Assembly (NCBI RefSeq): GCF_024713945.1
Contig: NC_134679.1
Coordinates: 129,001-193,000, forward strand
Origin: Dermatophagoides farinae
Lineage: Eukaryota > Arthropoda > Arachnida > Sarcoptiformes > Pyroglyphidae
DNA: 64,000 nt
Direction of reading: 5' to 3'
The notes beneath the pieces were generated by a model that made no database searches, was not told the DNA's origin, and saw nothing but the letters and a program-made list of their open reading frames with translations. The number at the start of each line of letters is the position of its first letter. Within the stretch, counting starts at the first letter, position 1. The position numbers and the translations under genes are program-made. Below, piece by piece: positions 1 to 15,213 of the stretch.

Positions 1-1230
1 ATTTAAAATTTTTTTCTTTCGTTTTTGTCATGATTATTGTTTTTGGGGGTGAGATATGATCTCAGTTTATATCTTCTTTTTTTCTTTTGTTGTTTAAAAA
101 ACACTGAAAAACTTGCACTTATTATTAATTTGGAATTTGACCAGTTTTTTGTTGGTTTATTATTTTTTCACTGATTAAAAAGTAAACTTTCCCAGATATG
201 AACCAAGATAAAATTGGATGATTTGGATGATGATGATATTGTCATATGACTTGACTTATGCACTTGATTATATTGTTGTTTTCTATTTTTTCGAGGACAA
301 TGTCTATTGATGATTTATTTTTTTGTTGATAATAATTTTCAATAAACAAAACAGATTGTTTATAACATAGACGACATTGATTTGTTGATCCAAAAACAAA
401 GCAAACAGAAAAAATACAATGAAAACAATCAGAGTAAAAAACTGATAAGCAACAGCAACAAAAGGAAATGGATCTTGCAAACATCATCATCATTGTCATT
501 GGATAGAACATAACAGCAATAGTGCTATTAGATTTGGGACATTTCTGTTTTTGATGGAAATGGAAAATAATTTCCGTTTACCATACTAATAACCGAATTG
601 ATATTTATTTACTTTATACGTTCGTAAACTTTAGTTAAAAAGCTTTTTCTTCGTTCATCTTACAAATTATATGTTTTCATTTAGGATATTTAGCACTCAT
701 AATTTTCATTGATAATGATAATCATCATCATAATGATAATGGCTACAAAAAACACACACACATACACAATGTAACAGATTGTATTGAATGAAACAATAGC
801 ACGAATCGGTGTTGATGTTGTTGTTGTCGTTAGATTTTCGTTATTTTCACTCAAGATTTCCTTACAGATAATAGCAATAATAAAGTTGTCATAAATAAGA
901 ATCCCAGAATTCAACAACAACAACAACAAGAAAAAGCTTGTATAAAATCAGTAAATTACATTTACATTTACTTCAACTTCAAATCATCATGATGGCTGGT
1001 CGATTCATTACTTTGGATGTGTGAGTGAAGATAATCATCATTTTGTTGTTGTTTTTTCAGATTTTTGTAATTCATTTTCACTTTCACACGTTTTTTTGTT
1101 GTGTGGATATACCGGGCATTTTTGTAGTTGATATAGTTGATTCCATATAGTGTTTTCATTGTCTTCAATGTTGGTCATCAATTAAAATTAATGTTATCAG
1201 GCCATTTTTATCTAAATGGACAGCCAAGAG

Positions 1231-1262
1231 AAAATTATCGGTTAACAAAATTATCGGTTAAC
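1231..1262. repeat. 16-bp tandem duplication
   Basis: AAAATTATCGGTTAAC is repeated exactly twice, head to tail. The unit is not a simple microsatellite and contains the palindrome GTTAAC. Confidence 0.9.
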
Positions 1263-4200
1263 AAATTTCCTTTTTAGTTTCATCCGTGTTACATCTTTTG
1301 TTTGGCTCATTCAATCATCAATTGATTTACTATTCTATTTTTTTAATTCAAACAATTTTCACTATATTTTATTCAAAAGTTAATTTTTCTTCATTCCACG
1401 ATTCTTGAATCCAAACTATTATTCTCTGTAAACGGAATCGGCGAAATTCCATTTTCCTATTCCAGTCTCATCATGTTTACAATTCATATGTTTGGTCATA
1501 TTGTTTGAATTTTATTATTTTTTTTCATATTCGATTCGTTGATGATTTGAAATCAACCACAAAACAAACTGAAAAACTACTTATTCGTTTTTATTGTTTA
1601 ATTTTGTTTTGTTTTTTGACTTTGGCAACCTATCGATCGACTAAATATTCATTTTCATATTCATATTCATGAAATCATTATTACCATCATATCATTATAT
1701 CATTACTAATTCTGTCAATAAACACACAAACACACACACACACACAGTACAAAAAACTCCAGGAAGAATATTGCCAAAAAAACTTTTAGAAAATTCCAAC
1801 TGAAAAACTTGACAAACTTGAATGGTTCCATTTTTTGATTTTTTTATTCTTCATATTCGTTCATTCATTCATTATTGAATGGGCTCAGGTTGATTGTGTT
1901 TGGGTTTTTTATTCATTGTCTTTTTTCGTTTGTTTGTTTTTCTGCCATGTTTGATTATCAAGAGTTTTTCTTGTTGATATTGCCAGAGTTTTTTTTTATT
2001 TAAAAACAACAGTAATAATAAATTCGTTTTTCCAGTCAAACAAACTTTTCGTATCAGAGGGTATTTTTAAATGTTTTCCACCTAAATATTATTGAATCAC
2101 ATGCGTGTGTGTGTGTGAGGTTTTTGTTTTTTTCAAATTCCAAATAAACGTTCCGTGTTGTTGTTGTTGTTTTTTTGAAAAGACTTTTTAATCAACGCCC
2201 ATATTTTATTTATGACAAAAAATTTCTTGAAATAAGATAATGGAATCTGATACCATTCATGTGAATTTTTTAATTTTCCATATTTTTGTTTCACTCGCTT
2301 TCATTTTTCGATTATTATTGCACAATGATTTCTCATTGTTACCATTTTTTTCTGCTTCGTGTTTCGTTTTACTTTTTTTGGAAACAAATGACAATTTCTC
2401 TCAACTCTCGATTAATTGATCGATAATTTCGCCGAATTTCGTTATTGGTTATCATTATTTCCCTTACTAATACTAAAATTCAATCCATTTATGATAAACA
2501 ATTTTCAAATCATTAATAATTTTTGATTTTATCAAAAGTTTTTTTTCTTAACCCAATTAATGTTTTCAAGTCCGTTATACATTTTGTTATTGTCACATTA
2601 CATTACGTTGATCAATTAGATGAAATAAGTTGAATATTTTGAAATTTCGATTTCTCTAAAAAAATCACAACTATTCCATGTGTCATTGAGTAAACTTTTT
2701 TTCCAATTATTTTCATGTTTATTTTATGTTTGCTCAAAGGAGACTTGTCATAACATTGTCATCTTCATGTGTTTTAGGTTTCTTAAATTATTGATCAGAA
2801 ATCAAATTAAAATTTTCACAACATTACTTGGTGGAAATAGGATATTGATAAACAAAATTGAACAGTGGGTGAACACGTCATCTGATTATTTTGTTGTTTT
2901 CTTCCTACTGAATTTTTTCTGTTTGTTTGTTTGGTCTACTTGAGATTTTCATTCATTTATTTGGATGTCAATTGATCAGATGATTAGAATCGAATCACAC
3001 ACACATACACACAAACAGTTTGGATCATCATTATCATCGATAATTGGCTCCTATTAAATCGAATCAATTTATCAAACAATCTAGTCAAGTGGTTTTTTTC
3101 TTAACAAAGACGTTTTTTATCATAAAATTGAGCAAAAAGAAAAATAATCAAATTCTCTGGTTTTTCTCTACTTCAAAGTAGTCGGTTGTTTTGTCCTTGA
3201 TTGAGTGATTTTGTCTTGTTTTTGTTTTCTAAACACAAAATTCGTTTTTACTCATTTTTCTTCCATTCAAGATATATAGACTAAATAGGAAAGAAAATCC
3301 AAACAAAATCAAACAAATTTTCATTTTTATCTTGCATGTATGTTTGGCTCTTTTATTTTCTTTTATTTTCTTTTTTTTTTGGTTTGTCCAAAATTTTCTC
3401 TGTATATATTAATTGTAAGATTAATAAACTATCCAACAAGTCCATACATCCGTACAACAGTCTTTATAATCTTCAAGTAAATATTTGGACAATAATAATG
3501 AAATAATGTTAAAAATGGCAAATAAAATGAAATGAAAATGAATGTTTATATTATAACCAAGTTTTCTTGTTCAATTTATTCATACAAACATCAAAACATA
3601 GAGACAAGGACAAAAAAAGAGATTGCAGTCTGAATTTGCAAAAATAGCCACTGATTGCTAAATCTATAAATTTTTGAAATTCAATTTCAATCAATATGTT
3701 TTTTGTACCACTCGTATAATTAATCGAATAAAATGTTTGATAATTATAATAGAAAAAAAACATTTGGGCGATTGGAAACTAATGCGAATTTAGTGATTTT
3801 GGGATTATTGAAGATTGATTGATTGATCGATAAAGGTTTGATCGATTTTCAATCTATTGACAATGTGTTTTGGAATAAATTTTTTGTGGCTTTGTTTTTT
3901 ATATGTTTTGTTTGTTGTTGTTTTATTTTGTTGTTTTTTTTGGGCGAATACCATAAATTTACGGTTGACAGATCATAATACAATGGCACAGAATTATCGA
4001 ACCGATTCTGGACAAGAAAAATTGTTAAAGTGAACCGAATCACACACGAAAAACAATGACATTTATTGAAGAGTCATCACATGTTGATGATGATAATAAT
4101 TAACATAATGGAATCAATTCATCCAGCTATATCGAGAATAAGCTTTTTTCCTGTCCTATTCTGGCATTTACTTGTCATATAATTTCCTCCATTATATTTG

Positions 4201-6491
4201 ATTATCATTATCATTGTTTTCATTTAGAATTCGTTCCAAATTCAATAATATTCGTGAATGAATATTCACATAAATAATGGTGGGTTTTGTTTTTTCTTCT
4301 TCTTGATATATCCAGGTATATGTTTTATTTTTGTTGATGTCATCATCTTTATTATTATCACATCATGATTGCTGTAATCATTCTGTCAACCAGTTTTGTG
4401 TGTATATGTGCAAAACAACAAATGTTCTCGATTCCGAAATACATTGTGATCGATTATTGTGTGATTGTTGTGAAAGAAAGATAACTGTTATGAACCAAAA
4501 ACAAAAACCATCAAACTATCAATCCAAATAAAAAATCACAAAAATCAAATTCAATCGAGTGAACAAGCTATTTGTGTGTGTGTGTGGTTGATTACTGTTA
4601 TTATTTATTCTCAGTCATCATGACCTTATGACCTTCAAAATTTGTGTTGATTTGATTCATTTGCAAGAACTTACTTGATGTTTTTGTATTCTTTTGCGAC
4701 CTTGGATTTTATTTGGGTTTTCACATTTGTTTTCGCCATTATTGTGGAGAATTATTGACTGAAATTACTTGGAAAAATTAAACTTTGAACTATTGGACAA
4801 GATTTTATCCGTGATTTTGTTGCGTTTTTTTATCTGTTTTTTTGGCTTTGACTCACTTAAATCACTCAAATCACAAGTCGCGTGTGCGATTAGATAAGCC
4901 CAATCAACAAGTTGTTGTTTCAGTTTTACATAAATGTTCAAATTATTCTAGTTCATCTTGATTCTTATGAAATAGTTTATCAAACAAATAACGACAACAC
5001 TAACAAACATTGTTAACGCCCCAACTTTTATTGTGGAAAGACACACAATTTATTTTCCGTTTTTTATTTTCACTCGTTCAAATTGAACTTAGAAACTAAA
5101 CATGAATCTCGTCTCAGTTTTGTTTGTTTACCAATGTTTACCACATGGAGGTAATTATTGTTGGATGATGAAAATAATTATGAATGTGAAACAAACCTAA
5201 CCACCGATTTTTTCTCGATTATTTCCATAATGATATTCTGATGATTGTTTATTATTGTTATTTGGTTTTCTTTTCATTTTTAAACTTTGTTTCTGGTTTT
5301 GATTATTATTATGATGATGATGATGATGATGATATCTACATTATTATAATCGTATCCAATTTAGATCATACTCGTGTTGTATGTGAATGGACAATGTGAA
5401 TTAAATGGTGATTACAAACAAATTTTCAACGACACTATTTCCACCACCTCCACTATCATCATACAACAACGGAAATATGATCCATTCTGTTGTTTTTGGC
5501 TTTGATGATGATGATGATGAATCGTGAACAAAAAACAACAACAACATGAAAACTAATTATTTTTTTCATCATAATATGGATCATCATCATTGTAATCATT
5601 ATGGCTTCATTATTTTGATTTACATTTTTTTCTCTTTAAATTCTTTGTCAACCATGATAAATGGTCAGTTGACAAACAAATTTTTTTTCTGATTTTGTTC
5701 CATAGGTGTACTACTAGTTGTGTTTCTCTGTGTGTGTGTGTTTGAAGATGAACAAATATTTTGTTGTTTGTTGAAATTCACACATTCACATCAACAAATA
5801 CAAATTGAAAATTTTCCCATCACTAATAAGTATTAGGTTATCTAGTGTTTTTTGTTTTCCTGTTTTATTACTAGATTTACAAGATGATTATTATAATGAT
5901 GTGGTGATTTCAAAAGAAAAAATATCAAAAATTAGTTTATTTGTTACTTGGAATAATTTTAATAAACAAATTTTCTGATTTCAACTAAAACGTTTGTATT
6001 TTCATGATGATGTTGATGTTTTGTTTATGTTCCGATCCGATTGCAATTGTAATCGTGCCCAAAAAAATCTATATCGACTCCCGACTGTGAGACCTATATT
6101 TATTTTTATTTTTGTGATCTTTTTTATTTTGCTTGTTTTTTGTTTTTTGCTTGAAAATATTACTATACTCACTGCCATAGATTGTTGTCTTTCATTTGTT
6201 TTTGTTTTTATTTTTTTTTCTTCCATCTTTCATCATCATTATTATCATTATCATTGACTTTGTTATAAACAAACATACACGCACACAAATGTTCAACATC
6301 AAACAAGAATTTCAAACCCAGAATAAAAACGATCAAGAAGAATGACGAGAAGAATTCTGTTAATTTTCTTTTTTTTCACATTCAGAATTTGAAATTCAAT
6401 ATTACTTTGTAATAATAGTAACGAATAGAATTTCTTTTTTGTTTTAAACAAACAAAATAAATAAAAATGAAAAAGAAAAGTTTTTGTTTAC

Positions 6492-6516
6492 CACACACAC
6501 ACACACACACACACAC
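6492..6516. repeat. (CA)n microsatellite
   Basis: About twelve CA units in the upstream gene-free region. Confidence 0.95.
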
Positions 6517-9500
6517 TCATTTTTTCAAGGAATCATTTTAAAATGATGATGTTTACATACGATAGTACAACAATAACCAATCAACAAATTTGTGAATTTT
6601 TTTTTCATTCGCACAGAAATTCCTGTGCAATTTTACTTTCTTCTCGATTAAATTCTAGTTCTTATTGTTGTTTTTTGTTTTGTTTTTACTTTTGTGTTTA
6701 TTATTGTTATATATTTGAAACTCATAAATGAATGAATGAATGAATCACAAATGATCGCCAACACACAAGAGATGAAAAAGAAGAAGAAATTGTAAACTGA
6801 AATATAAAATCAAAACAGTAGACAAAATTTCTGATCATTTTCAAATCTTTTCTTTTTTTGGTATGTTTAAAACACTTTTTGTTGTTGCTGTACGAATAAT
6901 ATAATAATAACTAGAACAAATCATTTACAACTAGATATGATATGATATGGTAATTGACCATGTTTATGTTTTCTGTTTATGTTCGCATTTACAAATCTCT
7001 AAAAACAAAACTCACACACAGACACACATAATACGATATATATAAACCACTAATTTCAATTACTTTTTTCGAAAAATAAATACAAAAGCAAAAAAATGAA
7101 ACATTTTTTCTCTTTATAAAACATAAATTTATAATAACAATAATAATGAAAAAACAAGAACAAAAATGTCCACATAATTATTGTCTCGTGCCGTGTGTTG
7201 CTGGTGTCGTTAGATGTGTTCATCGTCCTCGTCCATCATTCTAAACAAAATTTAAAAAAATCATTCAAATGAAATGATAAGTAGGTTGTTGTTTGTGTGG
7301 TTAAAACACATACATGCGTAATTAACCCTGTTTGTAAGGAGCATAGTTGTATCAGAAACAAAAATTGTGAACCACTTTATAGAATGAATGAAGATGAAAT
7401 GTTGGCTGTTTTCACATGTGTTTCACCGATTAAAATTGACAAAAATTATTAATTTTCTTCATTTTGTTTTGTTTTGCTTTGCTTTCCTTTCTTTTGCCTA
7501 CCTGTTTGTTCATCATAATCATAATTATGATGGTGATGGTGATTGTTATACATAATAATTGATAATAACAATAAATAGGAACATATTTATTGTCACACAC
7601 ACACACGCAAATTACTAATGTTGTTTGTATATTTAAATTATAATGTTACCAGAATGTTTGTTGTGCATACACTTTTACACACAGGTGATATTTAGATTTC
7701 TTTTTGGTTTTTATTTATTAAAAAAATCAACAGCAATATCTAACTGATGATTGCTACTGATGTAATAATGATAATCTAGATTGTGAAAAGTGAAGATTTT
7801 CTTTTCTCATACACAAGTTTAAAATTTCAGATTTTTACTATCCACATTTTTGTCATCTTTTGATGTTTTTCTCTGTACAATGGTAAGACAAGAAAAACGA
7901 ATGTGTGTATGTAACAAGCCAAAATGGTGGTTACAATGATGACGGTAATTTTGGATTACTTTGTTCCAATTTCGTTATTTTTTTTTGCTCTATTACATTC
8001 ATTGGAATGACCATTTTTTCTGGTTGATGTCTGAGGATTTTTCTCTCTACGAATTTTTTTTTGTTTATTTTTATTTTGGATTCGATTTGTTTTATTTTTG
8101 TTTTTGTCTGTTTTTTTTTGTGCAAACGATTTTTTCTCGTCATATCCATTTGTTGTTGCTGCTGTTGCTGTTTTTACACATTGACTATTTTTGTCTGATG
8201 TACAAATTATAATTCTCGTGAGTATATGAACAGCTAGAATTTATTTTTATTTTTTGTTTTGTTATTCTCGATATATTTACTGTAAAGAATGCAATTGTTA
8301 TCGAATAGTAGATCGATTGTTTCGATATGATAAAAGTACATTTTTTCCTTGTTGCTGTTGTTTTTTCAATTCAGATCCACAACAATAAGAATCGAATGAT
8401 TTTTTTTCTCGCCTTATCGATGTACCAATTTGAATTTTTCGTTGTTGTCATTGCTGTTTATTCACATTGTTTTTCCAATGTCTATTATTATTGTATCTTT
8501 TAGGTGATTTTTTATTTGAAGTTTTTTTCTCTCCAATGATTTTGCCCACCCATTCATCCATTCATTACTTATCACTATCATTGAGAGGTGTACAATTTTA
8601 AATCTTTGCGGCATCAGTAAATACATCATCAATAAATAGAAAAAAATAAAACAATGAAAAAAGAGAGCTACATTCTTCACTCATTTAAGCTTGATGTAGG
8701 TTTTTGGATATTTTTATTCAATTTTCTCAAACACTGTATATTTTGGTCAATGTTTTGCAATCTCTAATCGATCATTGATTTCTTTTTGATAAATTATTTT
8801 CTAATTTTGGCTTAATAAGTGTTTGAATTTTTTTCTCCATTCTGTTCACTGCAAAATATGTTTTGCATTGGAAACTAATATTGGTTCTTTTTTTAGGAAG
8901 CCAATGCTTTCTGTCAAACACACACGTACATATTTAACATCAAAAGTATGAGAAAAAAGTTTTTTATCTCTCATTCTACCTGGAAAGGGTGGTTTCAGGA
9001 AAAAAAACCGATGAGAAAAACAACAACGAAAACAATAACATTCACCAGAAATAGTTACCGATTTCTGTTTTCGATAGAAATCGAAAATTGTTCATTTATT
9101 ATAATAATTCCTAATGACATAACATTAATATATTCATCCGATGATAATGATGACGATGATAAATGTGAAAAAAGTCGATTTATTTTTCTCTCTGTTTATT
9201 ATTATTTTTATTATCATAAATTCATAAAATTGATCGAATTTGTCTTCTCTGTTTTTGTTTTCGGTTATCAAAAATAAGTTACTAGAGTAAAGAGTTTCGT
9301 CAATTTTCGATCTATTTATTGGTAGTGGTAGCATTCCATTTGAAAGTAAAAAATTTTCTCGTCCTTCATTTATTCCAGACAATTTTGTGTAATATTCCAC
9401 GGTATGCGTGGTGAGTTTATTTATTTATTTTTCGTTTGAAAGTTTTATCAAAATATCCATCGTAAATGATTGTAGTATGAAAATTCAACCATCTAATCAA

Positions 9501-10886
9501 TATTTCATTTTACTGGTTAATCATTTCCATATGAATTGGAAATTGTTGCTGTTGTTGAATCAAATTTGAAAATGACAAAATTTTTTTCCCAAATAAACAA
9601 ACCAAAAAACATCAATATTTTCCAGTTTTAAAATGAAAAATGATGTTTTGTTTTTTTTATCTATTTGTTTTCACACTTTTTTATTTGTATATGCAAAAAA
9701 TAGAACAAAAAACAAAAAAAAAAAAAAAACAGAAAAAACTAAAATAATCGGAACAACACCACACACACACACACACAGCAGAAAAATCGGATTCGGTTGA
9801 TGATAATCTTTTCTATCCTCGTGTGTGTAGATGAAATAATTTCGATGGGAACAAAAACAAATGCTTTGCCTTGAATGAATGCATACATAAACATTGAATG
9901 AATGGATGGCCGATGGGTGTTTTGGCATTCTGTTTTTTTTTTCACTTTCAATTTGAATTGTTGTTTTTATTTTGGTTATTTGTTTGTTTTTCTTGTTTTT
10001 TGTCTGTTTTATTTTTTTCGTGATTCCGGATATTCGATCGTTTGATGGTTTCTTGTGTTTTTTGGTTGTTGTTTTTTTCTGGCTATATTTTGTTTGTTTG
10101 TTTGTTTGTTTTTGAATTGTCAGATTCGTATCTCTCGTTCTTTCTTTCTTTTTTCTATTCATAGGGATAAAAATGATTACAATCCATTTCAATTAATTGA
10201 CAATGTTGATCATCAAATTATAATTTATACATTGTCGATCATAGTTATTGTCTTGTATTCACAGGTTTTGTTTTGGAAATTGATTCTTTTTTTAGTTGTT
10301 GTATACTATTCTCAAAAAAAACAAAAAACAAAAAACGAGGATTTTTTTTATGTTTCAACAAGAAACATTTTCCCCTAAGCTATTTACATGATATTTCATT
10401 ACACAAATTCAATTGTTCATCATCATTATTATTATTCTTTTTCGATACAGAGATATATACGAAGAGACACTTACTACAACAACATCGTAGACATGAATGA
10501 TGAAAAAATGCATGCCCAAACATTTGTCTGTGTGTGTGTGTGTGTATAATTCAAACCCAAATATTGTGTCAGCATCATATTTCATTTCTGTGGCTTTTAT
10601 TGAACACACATATAACGGGATAAGATGTTTTTTTATTTGCCATTGTCTGTCTTGTTTTTATATTCTTTATATGTGATGAAGATGATTTTCATTTATGCTG
10701 ATCATTGATGGATCTTCAATGTTTATTTTGGCATGTCTTTACACAATTGTTTTTGCTGTAGATTACATTTTTTTTCTTCTTGTTTGATACGAATCATTAC
10801 ACATGCATATAAACACAAAGTCAAACGGAATATGACATTTTTTTTGTATGTTTGCTAAATCCATTTCTATCGATCATTGACATTTC

Positions 10887-10904
10887 TTTTTTTTTTTTTT
10901 TTTT
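10887..10904. repeat. T18 homopolymer
   Basis: Eighteen consecutive T in the upstream gene-free region. Confidence 0.95.
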
Positions 10905-11653
10905 GATTTTCTCGTGATGAATTCAGATTCAATCATCGGAGAATATTGTTGAAAAACCTACACTGGAATACTGTGTGAGTGGGTACTTTGTTTTTTCAAA
11001 AAACGGCAAATCTTTGACAAAAACAGAAAAATTTTACCGTTGATTCATTTTATTTTTATTTCACTGTATTAACCAAGTCTGCATCGTTGTATCTTTTACT
11101 GCCAAAATCATTCAGAATTTATTGAAAATTAAATTTCCAGTTCATATTTTTACAATTTGAAAATGAAATGAAAAAACAAAACAAAATTATTTTTGAAGAA
11201 TCAAAATAATTCCGGTATTTCATCTTTTTTTCTGTTACGAAATCAACGTTTTTCGTAAGAGAAAGAAAAAAAATTTTCCTTGTTTGACGTATGAATTTTG
11301 ATAACTTGAAATAATATCATCATCAATCCCCAGTATTTGATCATTTCGAAAATGTTTGTTTGTTTGTTTGTCTGTCCAATGTTTATCGATTCCTTGCTAA
11401 TCAAAATGAACAAAAGGAAAAAAACTTGATCATGACGATTCCCATCTTGTTTCATTGTCTCTATGTTTGTGGTGTATTCTTTTTGGTTATAATGATTTTA
11501 TATGAATTGCAATTCCTAGTCCTTCTCGCATATATTTTCTTTTTCTTCTTTTTTTTCGAATTCATTTCTATACAAATATTTGGATTATCCTCTATTTTTT
11601 CTTGTGTATTTTAATGTTTAACATATAATACATACAACACACACAAACACACA

Positions 11654-11676
11654 ACACACACACACACACACACACA
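11654..11676. repeat. (CA)n microsatellite
   Basis: About eleven CA units, preceded by imperfect ACACAA repeats. Confidence 0.9.
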
Positions 11677-12645
11677 ATTCATTTCTGTTTAATTTTCATT
11701 GTTTTGTTTTATTTTTCCATTATCCAGTATTTGATCTTTGTTATCATCATCATCATCATCATTATGAACATTATTGCAACATCTATATGTTTTATATCGT
11801 GATACAAATTCCAATAATAATCGATAGTGAATACAGAGAATGAATGAATGAGTCACTAGATTAGAATGGAACAAAAACAATAACATACAGACATGGGTTT
11901 TTTCGCCTGAATGATAATCACTGGGAAAGTAGAAAAAATGTATTTGCTAATAATAATCATGATCATGATGTCTTTTTTTTCCACACACAACAAATGAAAA
12001 AATATCAATTATCATTCAAGAGTTATCATTTCTCTGTATATCAACGCACTGATATATTCTGCAGGCAAAGCAGATTCATTGTTTTTGTTTTGTCGTCTTA
12101 TTATCATCATCAAAAAAAACTCCATGTTTATTTGGTTGATAATTTTTCTTCTTTTTCTTCTCAAATATTTGTTTTTCCGAACGTTGGTTGTTGTCGTTGG
12201 TTCTCTCAACAATTGAATAAACAGACAAACAAAATACATTCTACAGTGTTTGGAAATGATAAAATACAAACAAAAAACAATCACTGAATCATATTGAAAC
12301 AATAACAAACAACGGCAATTCTAAACAATGGCCAAATTGTGATTATATTAATTCACTTTTTTTGAAAATAATAATTCGCATAATGATTCGTTGATTCATC
12401 AATTCATTATATTCAAAATCAAATCAATCATCATATTTGGTTTTTTCTGGTTCGCATAGTTCAAACAAAATCGAAATCAGATTAAACCAGGCCAGATGAA
12501 TTTTGTTGGGGAACAACAAAAAAAATTCTCTTTATCTCTGGCTCATTCGATCGATCTACAATATTTTTATTATCGACCAATCGATTATTTATTTATTTAT
12601 CAAATATTGATTATTTAGTCTCCATTATTGTATTATTTTGAAATC

Positions 12646-12666
12646 AAAAAAAAAAAAAAAAAAAAA
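12646..12666. repeat. A21 homopolymer
   Basis: Twenty-one consecutive A; could be the tail of an old retroposed copy, but no coding remnant or target-site duplication is evident beside it. Confidence 0.9.
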
Positions 12667-14791
12667 TGACGATTATGGTGTGATATTATGATGATGAAAT
12701 CCAGTTCAATCCAGTTGTTTGACGTGAACATCACAGAAAGCAAATCATTATATCAGAAATGAAAAGGAAAAAAATATGGTTCGAATCCTTTTATCACTAA
12801 GGATTATCGTTAATATTATTTGAAATGAATTATTGATTATATTCTAGTACTACTATACTTTAATATACATCCTACTTGCATATCCCTGCCCAATTCTTTT
12901 TATCGTAATCGATCAATCAATCAAAAATTTTTTGATTAATATTTACAAATCATTACACACATTGATTGGCAAAAACAATAATTTTCTTTCAATTTGATGA
13001 TTATATCTTCATATGGTGTGTTGAGCAATTACACTACAATCATACATTATATTTTTTGCCAACGAAGAACAAAAATTGATTCAAATCAAAAAAAAAATCA
13101 TAAAAAAAACAAAATCAACATTCAATATTTGTATAAACATTGATGAAATAAAGTTTGAATGAAGCAAAATTAAACAAAAAAAAAACAACAACAACAAACA
13201 TTCAAAACTAATACGAAAAAAAGAAACAGAAACTAGAAAATATTTTGGAACCGAAACAAAATAAGAAGAAAATTATCATCATGTAATCATGATGATCATC
13301 ACATGCAAATATTATTACTATTATTATACACTGTATAAAGTCATTTGTTTTATTTTTTTCTCATCATCATCATCATCATTCTTCCTTCCTTTCTCTTCTT
13401 TCATTTCATATGATTTGATTTGATTTTCATTCAATACATTTTTCTATCTACCAATTTTTGCCATTCAATGTTATGAACACAATCAAATAGAAAACAATTT
13501 TTTTTATATATTTAAACATTGATCATGATCATCAAATAGACACACAAAACATGACAATCACACACAGACAATTCAACGCTTTGATGTTTGAGAATTAAAA
13601 AAAAACGCTTCTGCTTTCTCTGCTTCTTGCTTGGATCCGTTGAATTTTTTTTCTCTCTCTCTTTGTTATTGTTTCATTGTGTATTTCCAGTGTTTTTTTT
13701 TTGTTGTCATTCATACATTTGCAATGTGTATATTATACATTCATTTTTAGGCTGTCTGTTATCCTGATGATGATATACTACACTTGTTATATTCACACAC
13801 ACACACAATCTTGTTCATTGTTTATTTGCGCACATGTGTGCAAAGTTCTGCGAATGAATGACGAATTTATATAAAAAGCAAACCAAACTCTCAATTGTCA
13901 GTTACCAATACATCATCATCCTATCATTCATTTTCATTTTTCCGATTTGAACATTATTCTTGTTGTGTCTACGGACACGATAGACATTGTCGTTTTATTT
14001 CTTGTGTTTGGTGTTTGTTTAGTAGTGGTGGTGGGTCTATCCATTAATTAAAGTTCCGGTTTCAAAGAGACATTTTTCCATCCAAAATCTTGAATTTGAT
14101 TTTTAATCTTGACACGTTTTGAATGTATGCACGGCAATAATTATCGATAATCAATAAATGAATCTTACGCACTCACCAAAAGATTATTTGTACCTAAAGA
14201 ATGTTGTTTTGTTGTCAGATTCATTTCTCATCATCATGATCATCCTCACTCATCTTATAAAACAGGATATCATTGTCGTTGAATCAAGAAACCCCCTGCA
14301 ATTATCATTATTGAAAATAAAGAGAAGAAATTTACTTGATTTACTGAAATTATTTGATTTTCAAGTACAAATCTCATCATCAAATGATGTCACTACAATT
14401 ATTTAAATGTTGAGAAAAAAGTGAGTGAAAAAAATTGATAATAATTTTTTGATTGACATCCAAAAAAATAAAAAAAATTGTCAATATTATTATTACCCAT
14501 TTATATAGCTAGCGTATCCGATTTTGTTGTTTTGTATTTAGAGAAGAGTGAGTGAGTGGATCATGATCTATCTACCTATAAACATTTTTATTTTTATTGA
14601 GATTGAGGATTGGATTTTGATATCATCATCATCATTATCAATTTATCTCTCATTTATTTTATTATAATCTCTACTCTGTGTGTTTCTCTGTGAAAATATA
14701 CAGATTTATAATTTCAACACACAGAAAAAACAACAATCTCAAATTTAGATAATTGCAACATCAAACAATAACAAAATTAACTGGCAATAAC

Positions 14792-14820
<29 letters not shown>
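14792..14820. repeat. (AAT)n tract upstream of FoxL1
   Basis: About nine AAT units, 400 bp before the FoxL1 start codon. Confidence 0.95.
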
Positions 14821-14823
<3 letters not shown>

Positions 14824-15213
14824 TATGATATATGATAATCCGATAATCAACATTGACATATTAGGCGAGATATAGAGAGAATCATCACCATTCCGTTCAA
14901 TCTATTTATCTTTTATGATTAAGCTGACTGGCGCCAGGATTATTATATTATTATTATTATTATTTTGCTTTTACTTTTCCAAATATAAATCTATCTATTG
15001 TTTCTCGTTTTTGTTTTATTAATCACAATTCCATCATTATCTAGAAAAAAATTGAAACAATATTTAAACGATTGGCATATTGATTTTATTTTCTTAAATC
15101 AACAAAAATTATTCCAGTTTCTCTGTGCTGTCCCAGATATTTGATTTTCAGTGGTATGAAAATTCCATTTCTAGTGAATTGAATTTAATTGTGTTTTCTC
15201 CTCGATCAATATA

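Larger units (their letters stand above)
1..15213. other. Gene-free upstream region, T-rich on the + strand
   Basis: I see no exon with recognisable protein similarity here. Open frames of 60-170 codons occur on both strands but consist of Phe/Leu/Ile/Lys/Asn/Thr strings from T- or A-rich sequence and CA/GT repeats. The + strand is visibly T-rich over most of the stretch. Contents include several (CA)n tracts, poly-T and poly-A runs, (GAT)n blocks, a 16-bp tandem duplication at 1231-1262, and two TGTTTACC forkhead-type sites one helical turn apart at 5125-5142. The last kilobase before FoxL1 has (AAT)n at 14792-14820 and a TATAAAT at 14984-14990, about 225 bp before the start codon. It is probably intergenic plus FoxL1 regulatory DNA. 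A non-coding 5' exon of FoxL1 could be hidden here. Confidence 0.6.

Noticed and set aside
6492-6516. Regular short repeats considered as CRISPR-like or satellite arrays
   Set aside because: Only simple dinucleotide or trinucleotide microsatellites; no repeat-spacer structure, and the DNA is clearly eukaryotic.
9671-10192. 173-codon open frame on the minus strand
   Set aside because: Lys/Thr/Asn strings, a Val-Cys run from a CA repeat and a Phe run from poly-A; no domain, no splice context.
12646-12666. A21 run considered as the tail of a retroposed gene
   Set aside because: No coding remnant on the upstream side and no visible target-site duplication.
12778-12788. GGTTCGAATCC, a perfect tRNA B-box-like sequence
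   Set aside because: No A box at the right distance and no acceptor stem; surrounding sequence cannot fold as a cloverleaf.
14158-14406. 82-codon open frame (+) shortly before FoxL1, possible extra exon
   Set aside because: No homology, no good donor in frame toward FoxL1, and FoxL1 has its own ATG with an upstream stop.
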